From positions 1-64,000 of the forward strand of contig NZ_JABRWO010000014.1 in the NCBI RefSeq assembly GCF_013618625.1: 64,000 nt of DNA, written 5' to 3'. Below the pieces are notes generated by a model. The model did not search any database and had not been told where the DNA came from. It worked only from the letters and a program-made list of their open reading frames with translations. Shown piece after piece: positions 25,196-35,829 of the stretch (positions are counted from its first letter, which is position 1; every line of letters begins with the position of its first letter). Source of the stretch: Bremerella alba (lineage in GTDB: Bacteria; Planctomycetota; Planctomycetia; Pirellulales; Pirellulaceae). The position numbers were made by a program, and so were the translations under genes.

Positions 25196-26344
25196 ATGAA
25201 AAACATCAGCCTTACACTCGCCCTTGTTCTCACTTTCGTGTCGGTTCTGTGCGCCCAGCCGCCAAACACGGCACCCTATCAAGGCGTCCTAGTCCTGACC
25301 AATGGCAATGCCATGCAGGGGCAGATTACGCAGGAGGGTGAGTTCTATTCATTGGCGATCAACGAAGACTCGGTCATTCGGCTACCGGCCGAACGTGTCG
25401 CGTTTGCCTCGAAGTCGATTGAAGAAGCCTATTTAAGGCAAAAGGCTCAGGTAGGCACAACGACCCTTAGTGATCATGTCGAGCTGGCCAACTGGTGCCT
25501 GGGACTCGAACTGTGGGAAGAGGCTGCCTATCACCACGCGATCGCTTTGAGGTCAGGGCCTGACCATCCGGAAGTCATCCGTCTGGGACGCTTATATCAG
25601 GTGAAGCTGAACGAACGAAACAACCTCGGCAAGGTCGAGACTGTCCAGTATTCATTGCCGGTGACTCAGCCAGAGCGGATGCTCGACGAAGTCGAAAACG
25701 ACCAGCCTGATCCGTCTCTTTCGCCACAAGTGGTGCGGTACTACACCAGCACGATTCAGCCCATCATGTTGAATAGTTGCGCCGCAAGTCGTTGCCATGC
25801 CGAGAACTCGGAGAATGCGTTTCGGCTGGTCGAATTTGAGAATGTTCGCTCGATCCCACAGCGAATGACGGTACGCAACATGAACGCGGCACTTCATTTC
25901 ATCGACTACGAGCAAGCTCAAAAGAGCCAACTACTTGTGAAGAGTTCTACCCGGCACGGAGATGGAAATGCTCCGAATCTCTCGCCGGAACAACTCCGAG
26001 CGATCCAGGCGTGGGTGTACGCCGCTTCTCGGGGGCCTCGACCGCAGCGAAATCATATCGATTCATCGATCGTTCCGGCATCGTTCAATGCACCATCCAG
26101 CGTTCCTAAGGCCCTGGCCGACCCCGGCCCGGCGATGTCGAAACCCCTTCCGTCGACACCACCAAACCCGATTTTTGGCGGCAATGCCAATGCCGCGATG
26201 GGAGGCCGCGAGCGTCCTTATCGGTCGCCGCCTCAGAAGGGCGTGCCCGAGAAAGTGAAGCCTGAGACGCGCGACGAGTTCGATCCCGAGCTTTTCAACC
26301 GGAAATTTCATTCCAATCGGGAGGAACCGCTATTCCCGGAATAG
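25196..26344 (+). CDS. Exported protein with a CX4CH cytochrome c-like domain
   Basis: This encodes 382 residues from ATG 25196 with signal peptide MKNISLTLALVLTFVSVLCAQ. The N-terminal part has a strand-rich segment (YQGVLVLTNGNAMQGQITQEG) and a helical tetratricopeptide-like region. Around residue 185 begins TIQPIMLNSCAASRCHAEN, with C195, C200 and H201, a CX4CH motif in the 'xIxPIxxxxC....CH' setting seen in planctomycete cytochrome-like domains. A later Met or His ligand is plausible but not certain. The Pro-rich C-terminus looks disordered. The last 50 bases overlap the 3' end of the convergent Nudix gene. Function unknown. Confidence 0.78.
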   Translation: MKNISLTLALVLTFVSVLCAQPPNTAPYQGVLVLTNGNAMQGQITQEGEFYSLAINEDSVIRLPAERVAFASKSIEEAYLRQKAQVGTTTLSDHVELANWCLGLELWEEAAYHHAIALRSGPDHPEVIRLGRLYQVKLNERNNLGKVETVQYSLPVTQPERMLDEVENDQPDPSLSPQVVRYYTSTIQPIMLNSCAASRCHAENSENAFRLVEFENVRSIPQRMTVRNMNAALHFIDYEQAQKSQLLVKSSTRHGDGNAPNLSPEQLRAIQAWVYAASRGPRPQRNHIDSSIVPASFNAPSSVPKALADPGPAMSKPLPSTPPNPIFGGNANAAMGGRERPYRSPPQKGVPEKVKPETRDEFDPELFNRKFHSNREEPLFPE

Positions 26345-26759
26345 CGAACGTCGATTGGCCCCAGGCGACCAAGAAGTCTCGGTTGCTGGAAAGTAAATCG
26401 GGATCCCGCAAAAGGACCTGCGGCGTGAGCCAGTGTGTTTCCGCGACTTCGGCAGCGTGAAGCACTAGTTGGGCATCCTGTTCTAGGTGGGCATGCCACC
26501 ACGCGACCGATGTTCCCCAAGCCGTGACCGTTTCAAAAAGCCGAACTCCGGCAGTCGCGGTTACGCCGAGTTCTTCCTGGATTTCCCGCACGAGAGCCTG
26601 AGGCTCGGATTCGCCATGCTCGATGCCACCGCCGGGGAAACAGACCTTACCGGGAGCGACAACCAATTGGCTGCGGCGGATGGTTAAAAACTTATTGTGG
26701 CGGAGAATCACCCCTACGACCGCTCGCTTTCGGATGGGAATATTGCTCTTTTGAGGCAT
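26295..26759 (-). CDS. Nudix hydrolase
   Basis: This encodes 154 residues from ATG 26759. The Nudix box GGIEHGESEPQALVREIQEELG is complete, with the metal-binding REIQEE glutamates. It hydrolyses nucleoside diphosphates linked to another moiety; substrate is not predictable from the sequence. The N-terminus (KRAVVGVILRHNKFLTIRRS) and the WWHAHLE strand fit the MutT-like fold. It overlaps the convergent CX4CH protein gene by 50 bases. Confidence 0.92.
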   Translation of the reverse strand: MPQKSNIPIRKRAVVGVILRHNKFLTIRRSQLVVAPGKVCFPGGGIEHGESEPQALVREIQEELGVTATAGVRLFETVTAWGTSVAWWHAHLEQDAQLVLHAAEVAETHWLTPQVLLRDPDLLSSNRDFLVAWGQSTFAIPGIAVPPDWNEISG

Positions 26760-26938
26760 GATAGTCAGGGGGCCCCTTTTTACTTAAGTTGTTTATTGGC
26801 AATAATTATTGTCGGTTGTTCATGTGCGGGGCGATTATTCGATCAGCCCACGCCATGGAAACCTATTAACTGCTACAATGTAGCGGCGTATAGATGGTTA
26901 AATAACCGTGAACTTGTCCGACTGCAAAGGATAATTGC

Positions 26939-29002
26939 ATGGCGGAAAATCCGCGTAACGAAGATCAGCCAAATGAACGCCCCAACGGAGGTGGCGGAAT
27001 GCGGCCTAATTTTACCGTCGTCGCATTAGGCGTCTTGCTTGCTGCCGTTGTCTTGATGCTGATCTCGACCGCAGACTCCCCTTATACCACGCTGAAAACT
27101 TCCGAGTTTGAAGAGCAGCTTAAAAAGGGCAATGTCGAAAAAGTCGTTCTAGGGGATATGGAAGCTCGTGGCGAGCTGAAGGTCCCGTTGAACGTAATGG
27201 AAATCAAGGACGGGAAGGAAGTCGTCAAAGAGGACTCCGATAATAATCCCATCAAACGGCCGAAAGCGTTTCGGACGCGGGTCGCGTCGCAGGATTCGCC
27301 GGCGTTCGAGTCGTTGACGAAAATGCTCGAAGAGCAGAAGAAGAAGCAGCCAGGCTTGAGTTGGGATTACGACAACTCCTCAAGGGCCATGCAGTCGATC
27401 ATCTGGATCGTCATTATGCTGTTGCCGCTGGTGTTTCTGTTCATTATCTGGAATAGCTTCCGCCGTAGCCGCGATCAAATTATGGGGGGTGGCTTCCTTT
27501 CGGGGTTCAGCAAAAGCCCTGCCAAACGCTACGAAGCGACCCGCAAAGCGATTACTTTCAAGGATGTGGCTGGTCTGGAAGGCGTGAAGAGTGATCTCAT
27601 GGAGATCGTCGACTTCCTCCGCACTCCAGAGCGTTTTGAACGCCTGGGCGGCCAGATCCCCAAGGGCGTGTTGCTGGTGGGCCCTCCGGGTACCGGCAAA
27701 ACCCTTTTGGCCCGGGCCATCGCGGGCGAGGCGGGTGTGCCGTTCTATGCGATCAACGGTTCGGAATTCATTCAGATGTTTGTCGGCGTGGGTGCCAGCC
27801 GCGTTCGTGACCTGTTCAAGACGGCCAAGGATAACAGCCCTTCGATTATCTTCATCGACGAAATCGACGCGGTCGGTCGTCAGCGTGGAGCAGGGCTGGG
27901 CGGCGGTCACGACGAGCGCGAGCAGACGCTCAACCAGATCCTCAGCGAAATGGACGGGTTCGTACAAGGCGAGACGGTGATTGTCGTTGCGGCGACCAAC
28001 CGGCCAGATGTCCTCGACCCGGCACTGCTACGTCCTGGTCGATTCGATCGGCATATCACCGTTGATCGACCGACGCTTAAGGGACGCATCGAGATTTTTA
28101 AGGTTCACGTGCGGGACGTGCCGCTGGCTGACGATGTTAAGCTCGATCGCCTGGCCGCCGGTGCCGTGGGGCTGACCGGTGCGGACATTCGCAACCTGAT
28201 TAACGAAGCCGCCTTGTGGGCAACCCGTCAGGACCGCGACGCGGTGACGATGGAAGACTTCGAATACGCTCGCGACAAAATCTTGATGGGTGCGCGGCGT
28301 GAAGAAGCCTTGGTGGCTCGCGAGAAGGAAAAGACCGCCTACCACGAAGCAGGGCACGCGCTGCTTTCCTGGTTGTTGCCAGGGGTCGATCGCCTGCACA
28401 AAGTGACGGTGATCCCCCGCGGGCGGGCCTTGGGTGTGACTCAGACGCTACCCGAAGAAGACCGCATGAACATCAGCGAAAGCGAACTGTACGATCAGTT
28501 GGCCTTCATCCTGGGTGGCCGGGCTGCGGAAAAGATCGCCTACAATGAATTGAGCGCCGGGGCTGAGAACGACCTGGAACGTGTCACTCGAATGGCTCGC
28601 CGGATGGTGACCCAGTGGGGCATGAGCGAGCGTCTGGGGCCGGTGAATTACAAGATCACCGAAGAAGACCCGTTCCTCGGTCGCGAAATCCATGAGAATC
28701 GCCACTTCAGCGAACACACGATGCAGATCATCGATGACGAGGTCGCACGCATTTTGCATGAAGCTCACAACAAGGCGATCGACGTCCTGACCGTCAATAA
28801 GGATAAGCTGATCAAACTGACCAATGCGCTCTGCGAGCACGAAGAGCTTTCGGATCGCGAAGTTGAAGAGTTGATCGGGCCTTCGGTGCATCGCTCGAAA
28901 GCGAGCAAGCTGAATTCCGAAATGGAAATCGCCTCGAACGGGCATATCTCGCCTGCTCCTGAGATCAACACGGAATTCATCAAGGCAGATGAGTCCAACT
29001 AA
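26939..29002 (+). CDS. ftsH: ATP-dependent zinc metalloprotease FtsH
   Basis: The 687-residue membrane-bound AAA+ protease degrades unstable and misassembled membrane and cytosolic proteins. Two membrane spans (about residues 22-42 and 145-167) bracket a periplasmic domain. The AAA module has Walker A GPPGTGKT (248-255), Walker [12 protein letters not shown] and the second region of homology [17 protein letters not shown]. The M41 protease domain has HEAGH (469-473) and a distal Asp ligand in [12 protein letters not shown]. The start is ATG 26939. The C-terminal tail after about 640 is variable, as usual. It is followed 41 bases later by rsgA. Confidence 0.97.
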   Translation: MAENPRNEDQPNERPNGGGGMRPNFTVVALGVLLAAVVLMLISTADSPYTTLKTSEFEEQLKKGNVEKVVLGDMEARGELKVPLNVMEIKDGKEVVKEDSDNNPIKRPKAFRTRVASQDSPAFESLTKMLEEQKKKQPGLSWDYDNSSRAMQSIIWIVIMLLPLVFLFIIWNSFRRSRDQIMGGGFLSGFSKSPAKRYEATRKAITFKDVAGLEGVKSDLMEIVDFLRTPERFERLGGQIPKGVLLVGPPGTGKTLLARAIAGEAGVPFYAINGSEFIQMFVGVGASRVRDLFKTAKDNSPSIIFIDEIDAVGRQRGAGLGGGHDEREQTLNQILSEMDGFVQGETVIVVAATNRPDVLDPALLRPGRFDRHITVDRPTLKGRIEIFKVHVRDVPLADDVKLDRLAAGAVGLTGADIRNLINEAALWATRQDRDAVTMEDFEYARDKILMGARREEALVAREKEKTAYHEAGHALLSWLLPGVDRLHKVTVIPRGRALGVTQTLPEEDRMNISESELYDQLAFILGGRAAEKIAYNELSAGAENDLERVTRMARRMVTQWGMSERLGPVNYKITEEDPFLGREIHENRHFSEHTMQIIDDEVARILHEAHNKAIDVLTVNKDKLIKLTNALCEHEELSDREVEELIGPSVHRSKASKLNSEMEIASNGHISPAPEINTEFIKADESN

Positions 29003-29043
29003 GTTTCCTCTCGCGTACACGAAGAGAGAGGACAAGAGCTTTC

Positions 29044-30183
29044 ATGGCGAAAAAAAGCAAGGGCCAGCAAAAACGCCGCGTGGAGTTCCGTAAGAATCGT
29101 ACCCAGAAAGTACGGCAAGGGGACATCACCAAGAACTTCAATCGCGACGAATTCGATGTCGATAAGTCGGTCCATCGCGAACGAATTTCTGGCAAAGGCG
29201 AATTGACCCGCAAGCGGACCATCGTCGGCCAGGAAGGGGGCGATGGAGATAACGCCGAGAGTTTCTCGATCCATGTCGATAAAGAGTGTCTGACTGGACG
29301 CGTGCTACGCGTGCAAGGCCTGATTAGCCATGTCGAAGCCCCAGACAAGTCGGTTTATCAGTGTGCTACGCGCCGACTGCTCAAGACGATGGCGACCGAT
29401 GCTCGGCATGTGGTCGCCGCCGGCGATCATGTCTGGTTTCGTCCTAGTGGTGAGGGCGAGGGGGTCATCGAGAGCGTCGAACCCCGCTACGGGGTCCTTA
29501 GTCGTTCGAGCCGCAGCCGACAGCATGTTATCGTCGCCAACGTCGATCAGGTGATCATCGTGGGCAGTGCCGCTGAACCGGGGCTGAAACCCAACTTAAT
29601 TGACCGCTACCTCATCACGGCCGAGTATGCCGGGATTCGCCCGATCATTTGTATTAACAAAGTCGATCTTCTGGATCCGGCTCAGTTGCAGACGATCGTT
29701 GGGGTTTACGGTAGCCTGGGGTACGAAGTCCACATGGTTTCGGCCATCGAAGAGATCGGCATCGAAAGGTTACGGCGAGCCCTGCACGGGAAAGATACCG
29801 TGTTGTCGGGGCAGAGCGGGGTGGGGAAGTCGTCCCTCTTAAATGCCATCGAGCCTGGGCTCAATCTTCGGGTGAATGCCGTCAGCCGCGAAAATGAAAA
29901 GGGCAAGCATACGACCACCACGGCTTCATTGATTCCGCTGGCGACGTCAGGTCACATGGTCGATACGCCTGGGATTCGCCAGTTTCAGCTCTGGGACATC
30001 ATTCCTGAGGAAGTGGCAGGGCTGTTTCGTGATATTCGTCCATTTATCAACCATTGTCGGTTTCCGAACTGTACCCATACGCACGAAAACGATTGTGCCG
30101 TGAAGGACGCAGTCGCCGATGGTATTCTCGATACTCGGCGGTATGAGAGTTATTGCCAGATATTTGCCGGCGATTCGGCCTAG
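29044..30183 (+). CDS. rsgA: Ribosome small subunit-dependent GTPase A
   Basis: This 379-residue circularly permuted GTPase assists 30S ribosome maturation. The motif order is permuted as expected: NKVDLLD (G4), then GQSGVGKSSLLNA (G1), TTT region (G2) and DTPGIRQF (G3). An OB-fold precedes them, and a C-terminal zinc finger is built by CRFPNCTHTHENDC. The N-terminal extension of about 80 residues is basic (KKSKGQQKRRVEFRKNR) and longer than in E. coli. It probably shares a transcript with ftsH. Confidence 0.95.
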   Translation: MAKKSKGQQKRRVEFRKNRTQKVRQGDITKNFNRDEFDVDKSVHRERISGKGELTRKRTIVGQEGGDGDNAESFSIHVDKECLTGRVLRVQGLISHVEAPDKSVYQCATRRLLKTMATDARHVVAAGDHVWFRPSGEGEGVIESVEPRYGVLSRSSRSRQHVIVANVDQVIIVGSAAEPGLKPNLIDRYLITAEYAGIRPIICINKVDLLDPAQLQTIVGVYGSLGYEVHMVSAIEEIGIERLRRALHGKDTVLSGQSGVGKSSLLNAIEPGLNLRVNAVSRENEKGKHTTTTASLIPLATSGHMVDTPGIRQFQLWDIIPEEVAGLFRDIRPFINHCRFPNCTHTHENDCAVKDAVADGILDTRRYESYCQIFAGDSA

Positions 30184-30420
30184 GTCATTAGGTTAAATAC
30201 CCACGCAATGGGGGTGGGTGTTGGGGCGATTAGACGAATATTTCGGCTCAGATCGACTTCACCGCAGTATCAACTGGGTGAACTGGTAAACTTTTAATGG
30301 AGAGAATTCTCTGCTTGGATACAATACTTAAAGGAAGATGCACGGCTTCTTATCACCCTGGCCGTGAGCGCTGAAGTCCACTTTTCGCCAGCGCGATCAA
30401 GTTTTTAGGCAACAAGATTG

Positions 30421-33138
30421 ATGCCCGATTCCCCGAGAGATTCAGACGATTCGCAAGCACGTGGTCGCGGTCCGTTCGCACCGTCGTCGGGCGACGTATC
30501 GGATCCTCGCGGTAGCGATTCGGCTACGGCCGATCATTTGCCGGATGGTCGAAACTTTCTAGAAGAGCCCCCTACGGTTATTTCTACCCAGAAGGGGCAC
30601 GTCGGAGATTCAACGAGCCGTACCCTTTCCGTAGCCGAATTGACCCTGGGTAGGGAATTGGTTGGCCAGACGCTGGGGCACTTTCAACTCGATGCGTTTG
30701 TCGGTGCCGGCGGCATGGGGGCCGTCTTTCGTGGACACGATACCCAGCTTGATCGCCGCGTGGCGGTGAAAGTTCTTTCTGGCGAACACAACACCAAAGA
30801 AGATACGGTCCGACGCTTCCGTAACGAAGCCCAAAGCGCGGCTCGTTTAGATCATCCCAATATCGCTAGGGTCTACTTCGTTGGCGAAGACAAAGGGTGG
30901 AACTACATTGTCTTTGAGTTCATCGACGGAACGAACATCCGCGATGAAGTCGAAAGAACGGGGCCTCTCGAAATCGAACTGGCCGTCAGTTACCTCGTGC
31001 AAGTGGCCGAGGCCCTCGATCACGCATCGGCACGCGACGTGGTGCACCGTGACATCAAGCCGTCCAATATCTTGGTCGACTCCCAGCATCGGGCCAAACT
31101 GGTCGACATGGGCCTGGCGCGTCTTCATCAGGTCAACTCGCAAGACAGCGATCTGACGGCGTCAGGCATGACCCTTGGCACGTTCGACTACATTTCGCCA
31201 GAGCAGGCACGCGACCCACGCAGTGCCGACGTGCGAAGTGACTTGTATTCGCTGGGATGTACGTTCTTCTTCATGCTCACCGGCAGGCCTCCTTTCCCGG
31301 AAGGCACCGTACTGCAGAAATTGCTGAGCCACAGTGGAGAAGAGCCGCCAGATCCTCGCGAGTTCCGAGCCGAAGTGCCGGACGAAGTCGTCCAAATCTT
31401 AAGCCGATTGATGGCGAAGAACCCAAACGATCGATATCAGAAGCCGGGAGAACTGATCGCTGCGGTGCTGCTACTGATCGATGATCTTAACCTAGCCGCA
31501 CCGCACGTGACCTCGGCGGTATACGTTCCGACCACCGAGCAGCGTAGCACGGTGATCGAGCGGCACCTGCCGTGGGTGATGCCGGCGATCATTTTGCTGG
31601 TTGTGGTATTCGTGTTGGAAGCCATCTGGTCGGCGCAAGATGACAGCTTTATTTCCGACGCGAAGCCTAATCTTTCTAACGCTGCGGAAATGCAGCCGAT
31701 CGCGACGCCTGAGAAGCCGGCGGTGCCTGACTCTGGCAGCAAGCCTGGCAAGGGAACGAGTTCTAACACCGTTACGCCCATCGAAGATACCAAACCTATT
31801 CCCGTAGACTCTCCGAAAGTTGTCGATAACGTCTCCGACGCAGGCAGCAAGTCGCTGGTGCCGGTGCCTGAACCAGCGACGAAAACACCGGCAGTTGCCG
31901 ATGCCGAGGTCCCTCCGACGTCCGATACAGGGTCGTCTTCGATGCCAATAGCGGCCAAGAATGTCATTGCCGTTCCGACCGATGCGGCAACTCTTTACGA
32001 GGCAATCGCCAAGGCTCAGGCCGATCCTGGTTTGGATACGATCGAGCTACGCTATTCGGGCGAGTTAGGTGTTGAACGCCCGTTGATCCTGGATAACGCT
32101 AGTCTCACGATTCGTGCGGCTGCGGGATATTCGCCGGAAATCGTTTTTCGGCCGCAAGAGTTTGAACCACTCGAGCGGATGATTCTGGTCAGTTCGAATA
32201 AACTTTCGCTGCAACAAGTTCACGTCAAAATTGCCTTGCCTCCGGTTTCCATGCGGATATGGTCGCTGTTTCGATTAGAGAACGCCGAGTTGGAACTGGA
32301 TGGATGCCAAGTGACCGTCCAGCGGGACGACGAGATGATGATCCCGGAGACCCTGCGTCGGGCGACGTCGGTTGTTTCGGCTCTTTCAACACCGGTCGAG
32401 TCGGCGGCACCTTCCTCGCTTAGCATGGCACGCTACAGCATCGTCCGCGTGAAGAACTCGATGGTCTGTGGCGAAACGAGCTTGATCCGCACCAACGGTC
32501 AGCAGCCACTGCGGGTCAGTTGTGAAAACAGCTTGCTGGCGATTTCAGGAAATTTGCTCAGCTCGAATTCGATGGCAACCAAGAAAGAGGTCAGCGGAAT
32601 CGTGCAGTTCAAGCTGGCCAGTTGCACGATCGACACCGGCAGCAGTGTTTTTCAGCGAGAAGGAACCTGGACGATTCCCCTGAAGGTTCCGATGAACGAC
32701 TGCATTGTGACGTGGGGGAAATCGAAGCCGTTCCTCTTGCAGCGAAGTTCAACGCAGTCTATTGACGAACTCTCGAAGTCGCTCGATTTCGAGTGTGAGG
32801 ATAACGTCTATTGTATGGGCATGTCTTCGCGAGAGATGATGCTTATCGAGTCGACCGCCGGGATGACCAGCAAGACGTCGGTAGACTATACCCGCTGGAA
32901 AATGATGTGGGACGATCTGTTTTCCGAACCCAGCGAATCGGTTTGGGCGAGTCCTTTACCGACGGCCACTTCCTACTCGAAACGGCTGCCGGCGGACTAT
33001 CTGCTGCTGGACGATTTCAGCGAAAACCCGGCTGTTCGACCGGATGAACGCAACGCCGGCATCGATTTTAGGGAGCTTCCCTTTATCAAATCGCCCCTCT
33101 CTGGAGCGAGTGGTACTGGGGCAGCGGCCACAAATTGA
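30421..33138 (+). CDS. Membrane Ser/Thr protein kinase with extracytoplasmic beta-rich domain
   Basis: The 905-residue product starts at ATG 30421, directly after an in-frame TTG. A disordered N-terminus is followed by a Hanks-type kinase domain (about residues 80-345). It has GAGGMGAVFRG (P-loop), VAVKVL (catalytic Lys), VVHRDIKPSNILVD (catalytic loop) and VDMGLAR with Met in the usual Phe position of DFG. Then come SPEQARDPRSADVRSDLYSLGC and one membrane span (PWVMPAIILLVVVFVLEAIW). The outer region has a Pro/Ser/Thr-rich linker and a C-terminal stretch of repeated strand-turn units resembling a right-handed beta-helix (LDNASLTIRAAAGYSPEI, LELDGCQVTV). It may sense an external ligand. Architecture is common in planctomycetes. 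Confidence 0.9.
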   Translation: MPDSPRDSDDSQARGRGPFAPSSGDVSDPRGSDSATADHLPDGRNFLEEPPTVISTQKGHVGDSTSRTLSVAELTLGRELVGQTLGHFQLDAFVGAGGMGAVFRGHDTQLDRRVAVKVLSGEHNTKEDTVRRFRNEAQSAARLDHPNIARVYFVGEDKGWNYIVFEFIDGTNIRDEVERTGPLEIELAVSYLVQVAEALDHASARDVVHRDIKPSNILVDSQHRAKLVDMGLARLHQVNSQDSDLTASGMTLGTFDYISPEQARDPRSADVRSDLYSLGCTFFFMLTGRPPFPEGTVLQKLLSHSGEEPPDPREFRAEVPDEVVQILSRLMAKNPNDRYQKPGELIAAVLLLIDDLNLAAPHVTSAVYVPTTEQRSTVIERHLPWVMPAIILLVVVFVLEAIWSAQDDSFISDAKPNLSNAAEMQPIATPEKPAVPDSGSKPGKGTSSNTVTPIEDTKPIPVDSPKVVDNVSDAGSKSLVPVPEPATKTPAVADAEVPPTSDTGSSSMPIAAKNVIAVPTDAATLYEAIAKAQADPGLDTIELRYSGELGVERPLILDNASLTIRAAAGYSPEIVFRPQEFEPLERMILVSSNKLSLQQVHVKIALPPVSMRIWSLFRLENAELELDGCQVTVQRDDEMMIPETLRRATSVVSALSTPVESAAPSSLSMARYSIVRVKNSMVCGETSLIRTNGQQPLRVSCENSLLAISGNLLSSNSMATKKEVSGIVQFKLASCTIDTGSSVFQREGTWTIPLKVPMNDCIVTWGKSKPFLLQRSSTQSIDELSKSLDFECEDNVYCMGMSSREMMLIESTAGMTSKTSVDYTRWKMMWDDLFSEPSESVWASPLPTATSYSKRLPADYLLLDDFSENPAVRPDERNAGIDFRELPFIKSPLSGASGTGAAATN

Positions 33139-33235
33139 TCGAAAGTCTGTCGGCTGTTCAGGTTGCCGTCTGGCACACTCGAAATGTAGAATCGGGCTTT
33201 CTCACCCATCCCAAGCCGACAACGTGAATGGCCGC

Positions 33236-34822
33236 ATGGAATTTTCGAGAGTTTTTCAGTCTAGTTGCCTTCTTTTCTGTCTCAGTTTTTTAACCGCGTG
33301 TGGTAGCGGTTCGCCGATGGTCACCGATACGCTCATCTATGGGCGGGGTGGCGATGCGAACGCGTTGGATCCCATTCACACTGATATAGGCGAGTCGGTC
33401 AAAGTCATCGTGAATATCTTTGAGCCGTTGGTGGCTTACGATGATGAGACGCTCGACCTGGTTCCCGGCCTCGCAGAATCTTGGGAAACGAGTGACGACG
33501 GGCTCGAATGGACTTTCAAGCTACGCCCTGACGTCAAGTTTCACGACGGAACGCACCTCGACGCGGAGGCGGTAGTCTTTACATTTCAGCGGATTCTGGA
33601 TCCCGATCATCCGCACGTGCATAGCAACATTATCCCTTACTACTCGAGCTATTCGCAGATCGAGAACATCGAAGCGGTCGATGACTTGACGGTGAAGTTT
33701 ACGCTGAAGCAACCGCAAGCGACCTTTCTGGCCAATATTGCCATGTTCCCTTCCGGGATTGTGAGCCCCACGGCCGTTAAGAAGTACGGAGCCGATTTCA
33801 CACGTCATCCGGTGGGGACTGGCCCATTTCAGTTTGTGCATTGGAAGCCCAAGCAGGAAATCGTGTTGTCACGCTTCGACGATTATTGGGGAGAGCCGGT
33901 CGGCATAGAGCGTGTTGTCTTTTTGCCAAGCGAGGAAAGTTCGATACGCGTAACGCAGCTTAAACGAGGTGAAATTCATATTGCCGACAATCTGCCGCCG
34001 TCGGAAGTCGATGGCTTGGAAAAGACGCCTGGGGTGGTCGTGCAATCGACTCCGGGGATCAACATCGGCTATCTCACCATGCAAACACAAAAGCCACCTC
34101 TCGATAAGCCTGAGGTGCGTCAGGCAGTTGGTTATGCCATCGACCGCGATCGTCTGATCGAGGTTGCCTATGCAGGACATGCTCAAAAGGCCAAGTCGAT
34201 GGTTCCGCCAACACTGTGGGGGCATAGCGACGATGTTCCGGAAAAAGAGTTTGATCCGGAAAAGGCAAAACAGCTTTTACAGGAAGCTTCTCAGAAGTAT
34301 GGCTTTGAATTGCCGCTGAAGCTCGAGTTGTTCGTAATGGACCAGCCTCGTCCTTACATGCAACAACCTCGGCAGACGGCGATCTTTATTAAAGATGCTT
34401 TGGAGAAAGTCGGGTTTCAGATTGAAATCATCACCAATGACATCGGCCAACACTTTCAAAGAATGACGCGAGGCGAGCATCAGTTAGGGCTGAGCGGTTG
34501 GAGTGCCGATATCGCCGATCCACACAACTTTTTGCATACGCTGCTGCATTCAGAAAATATCAACGAAATTGGTGGTAACAACCTGAGTCAGTACAAGAAC
34601 GAAGAGGTCGATAAGTTGCTCGATGCGGCTCAGTTTGAACTCGATCAGGAAAAGCGAACTCAACTATACAAGCAGGCTCAACAGTTGATATCTGAAGACG
34701 CACCGGTATTGCCACTGGTTCACGTTCCCGTGCGGATTGCCCAACGCGATTTTGTGGAAGGGTACAAGCTGCATCCTTCGTCGCAGGTTCGCTTAAAATC
34801 TGCTCGAATCGCGGAGCAATAA
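33236..34822 (+). CDS. Peptide/nickel-type ABC transporter substrate-binding lipoprotein
   Basis: This encodes 528 residues from ATG 33236, giving a lipoprotein signal (EFSRVFQSSCLLFCLSFLTAC); the open frame begins 64 codons earlier inside the kinase gene. The family 5 solute-binding features are GGDANALDPIHTDIGES, LVPGLAESWETSDDGLEWTFKLRPDVKFHDG, PVGTGPFQF and a C-terminal LSGWSADIADPHNFL. It should capture short peptides or similar molecules outside the membrane and pass them to the two permeases downstream. The stop overlaps the start of the first permease (34822). Confidence 0.92.
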   Translation: MEFSRVFQSSCLLFCLSFLTACGSGSPMVTDTLIYGRGGDANALDPIHTDIGESVKVIVNIFEPLVAYDDETLDLVPGLAESWETSDDGLEWTFKLRPDVKFHDGTHLDAEAVVFTFQRILDPDHPHVHSNIIPYYSSYSQIENIEAVDDLTVKFTLKQPQATFLANIAMFPSGIVSPTAVKKYGADFTRHPVGTGPFQFVHWKPKQEIVLSRFDDYWGEPVGIERVVFLPSEESSIRVTQLKRGEIHIADNLPPSEVDGLEKTPGVVVQSTPGINIGYLTMQTQKPPLDKPEVRQAVGYAIDRDRLIEVAYAGHAQKAKSMVPPTLWGHSDDVPEKEFDPEKAKQLLQEASQKYGFELPLKLELFVMDQPRPYMQQPRQTAIFIKDALEKVGFQIEIITNDIGQHFQRMTRGEHQLGLSGWSADIADPHNFLHTLLHSENINEIGGNNLSQYKNEEVDKLLDAAQFELDQEKRTQLYKQAQQLISEDAPVLPLVHVPVRIAQRDFVEGYKLHPSSQVRLKSARIAEQ

Positions 34823-35829
34823 TGGTGTGGGCGATGCTTATTCAGCGGCTCGCTCAGGCCGTTGTTACGATGTTGATTGCGGTTTTGGCTATCTTTGTTG
34901 CTGTTCGCGTACTTCCGGCTAATCCGGTCATTGCCCAGTTCGGTCAGCATGCCGTTCCGGAGAAGATCGAAAAGGAAATGGAAGAGCGTGGCTGGAATAA
35001 ACCTTTATGGCAGCAAGCGATTACTTTCGTCGGACAAATGGCCCAAGGCAATCTCGGCGAATCGTTCGCTCGACCGGGCGAGAAAATTAGTTCCCGGTTA
35101 GGGCAGGCCGTACCGGCTACGCTAGAACTGACATTCGCGGCTATGCTGATTGCCATTCCGGTCGGTGTTTTTGTGGGAACGATCGCGGCTCTATGGAGAA
35201 ACGCTTGGCCAGATTGGATCTCGATGGCCATTGCTCTGTTAGGAGTGAGTATCCCGGTCTTCTTCCTGGCGATCTGTTTGATTGTCGCTTTTCCACTGAT
35301 GCCTACCGGTTACCGGCTGCCACCTGGCACGCAGCATCAATTGCATACCGAGTTTTACTTTTTTGAAGCTTTGCTAACGGGACAGTTTCAACTAGCGGCG
35401 GTCAGTGCCCGACATTTGGTCCTGCCAGCGATAGCCCTGTCAACGATTCCCTTGGCCGTTGTTTCTCGCGTTACCCGCAACAGCATGCTGGAAGTGCTGG
35501 ATGCAGATTATTTGCGAACGGCACGAGCGAAAGGGGCTAGTCTGCTGCGAATGATCGTCCGACATGCGTTTCCCAATGCTTCTCTTTCGGTACTCAACAT
35601 TGTGGGTTTTCAATTGGGAATGCTTCTTTCCGGAGCAATCCTGACCGAAACGGTCTTTAACTGGCCTGGTCTGGGAAGATACGTTGTCGATGCGATTCGC
35701 GACTACGACTATGCGGTGGTGCAGGCGTGTGCGTTAGTTTTGGCTGGCCTTTTTGTCACGCTCAACCTAACCCTGGACGTGCTGTTTCTCGTCTTTGATC
35801 CTCGTTTACGTGAGGGCAACCGAAGTTGA
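34822..35829 (+). CDS. ABC transporter permease, DppB/OppB type
   Basis: This 335-residue protein has about six spans. N-terminal IQRLAQAVVTMLIAVLAIFVAVRVLPANPV is typical for DppB. The EAA loop RTARAKGASLLRMIVRHAFPNA binds the ATPase partner. ATG 34822 shares one base with the preceding TAA. A DppC-type gene follows, overlapping by four bases. Confidence 0.93.
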   Translation: MVWAMLIQRLAQAVVTMLIAVLAIFVAVRVLPANPVIAQFGQHAVPEKIEKEMEERGWNKPLWQQAITFVGQMAQGNLGESFARPGEKISSRLGQAVPATLELTFAAMLIAIPVGVFVGTIAALWRNAWPDWISMAIALLGVSIPVFFLAICLIVAFPLMPTGYRLPPGTQHQLHTEFYFFEALLTGQFQLAAVSARHLVLPAIALSTIPLAVVSRVTRNSMLEVLDADYLRTARAKGASLLRMIVRHAFPNASLSVLNIVGFQLGMLLSGAILTETVFNWPGLGRYVVDAIRDYDYAVVQACALVLAGLFVTLNLTLDVLFLVFDPRLREGNRS

